From NCBI GenBank assembly GCA_009914575.1, contig WNEB01000010.1, forward strand, positions 1 through 18,186: a stretch of DNA of 18,186 nt, written 5' to 3'. A model generated the notes under the pieces. That model did no database searches. It saw nothing but the letters and a program-made list of their open reading frames with translations, and was not told where the DNA came from. Positions 17,977 through 18,186 of this stretch are shown piece after piece (position 1 is the stretch's first letter; every line of letters begins with the position of its first letter). The position numbers were made by a program, and so were the translations under genes. Source of the stretch: Burkholderia gladioli (GTDB lineage Bacteria; Pseudomonadota; Gammaproteobacteria; Burkholderiales; Burkholderiaceae).

Positions 17977-18046
17977 AGAACGTATGCGAATCGATTTCTG
18001 GCGGGACGAGCGATTGAGCTCCCCCTCGACGTTGAGTCGCGAACTG
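17893..18046 (+). mobile_element. IS30-family element, left-end remnant
   Basis: From about 17893 purF-like coding gives way to sequence arranged like an IS end: roughly 50 bp of terminal sequence (CAAATCTGAAGTGCAACACC region), then a transposase start. The left boundary is approximate because the right end is missing and no target duplication can be checked. The right boundary is set by the start of the next element at 18047. Confidence 0.6.
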
Positions 18047-18049
18047 TGA
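17942..18049 (+). pseudogene. IS30-family transposase, truncated
   Basis: ATG 17942 opens a 35-codon frame starting MAKRTYQQLQPEERMRI and ending SPSTLSREL, the N-terminal helix-turn-helix region of IS30-family transposases. The distance from EER to SPST is about 11 residues shorter than the family norm, suggesting an in-frame internal deletion in the HTH. The stop codon TGA (18047-18049) is supplied by the first bases of the following IS3-family end. The DDE catalytic domain is absent, so it cannot transpose on its own. It overlaps the last 35 bases of purF in a different frame. Confidence 0.65.
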
Positions 18050-18186
18050 TCTTGCCCCCGTTTCACGGACACCCCTATAAGCGATTAACTATCGCAATAG
18101 GAGGTGGACGATGACCAAGAGCAAGGCAGGCAGAAAGGGGCAGGAGTTCAGCCTGGAGTTCAGGCAGCAGGCACTGTTGCGAGCGG
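18047..18186 (+). mobile_element. IS3-family element, left end (runs off the window)
   Basis: The sequence from 18047 begins TGATCTTGCCCCCG and continues with CACGGACACCCC, the TG-starting terminal repeat style of the IS3 group, whose ends carry a GGACAC block. A 64-nt leader with an excellent ribosome site precedes an orfA start. The element interrupts the IS30-family transposase, so the insertions are nested. The right end lies outside the window. Confidence 0.7.
18111..18186 (+). CDS. IS3-family transposase OrfA (partial)
   Basis: ATG 18111 is preceded by AGGAGG (18099-18104) six bases upstream. The 25 visible residues start MTKSKAGRKGQEFSLEFRQQ and end ALLRA at the window edge. The EFSLEFRQQALLRA pattern is the start of the HTH_Tnp_1 domain of IS3-family OrfA, which binds the element's ends and is fused to OrfB by programmed -1 frameshifting. 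The coding start and terminal sequence together make the family call fairly firm. The subgroup is not certain. Confidence 0.7.
   Translation, partial: MTKSKAGRKGQEFSLEFRQQALLRA

Overview
The window is a GC-rich (roughly 65-70%), tightly packed chromosomal segment with every recognisable complete gene on the + strand. Gene order and protein sequences point to a Burkholderia (beta-proteobacteria), where a leu-asd-fimV-truA-trp-acc-fol-pur block of this kind lies on the second chromosome. An IS30-family remnant at the right end would suit a plant-associated species such as B. glumae or B. gladioli, but that species guess is weak.

Layout: (1) 1-872 is a worn left flank. It holds the last 33 codons of an unrecognised gene, the 3' half of an AlaX-type alanyl-tRNA editing gene without its N-terminal half, and a strong hairpin terminator. 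(2) 873-4097 is leuC-leuD-leuB, the isopropylmalate isomerase subunits and isopropylmalate dehydrogenase, with a perfect 15-bp hairpin between leuD and leuB. (3) 4098-5613 is a 394-nt leader followed by asd. The leader holds a plausible promoter and a 39-codon ORF ending in a dense Thr/Ile/Lys run, which looks like an attenuation leader peptide. (4) 5614-8868 is a strong terminator, then fimV and truA, which overlap by one base. (5) 8946-12593 is trpF-trpB-(DNA methyltransferase)-trpA, with an orphan beta-class adenine methyltransferase between the two tryptophan synthase genes. (6) 12703-16329 is accD-folC-dedD-cvpA. Hairpin terminators flank accD on both sides, and cvpA carries an in-frame TAG at codon 28. 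(7) 16375-18186 is purF, whose 3' end runs into an IS30-family remnant that is itself interrupted by the left end of an IS3-family element running off the window.

Functionally the block joins leucine synthesis, the shared Asp-family step for Lys/Met/Thr/Ile, the last steps of tryptophan synthesis, the malonyl-CoA carboxyltransferase beta subunit, folate polyglutamylation, two envelope proteins (a SPOR protein and CvpA) and the first committed purine step. The genes are ordinary housekeeping genes. The unusual signals are regulatory (the asd leader, hairpins between genes, and the methyltransferase with a possible target site upstream of fimV) and degenerative (alaX fragment, cvpA nonsense codon, nested IS at purF). 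I found no tRNA, rRNA, CRISPR array or unknown multigene system.
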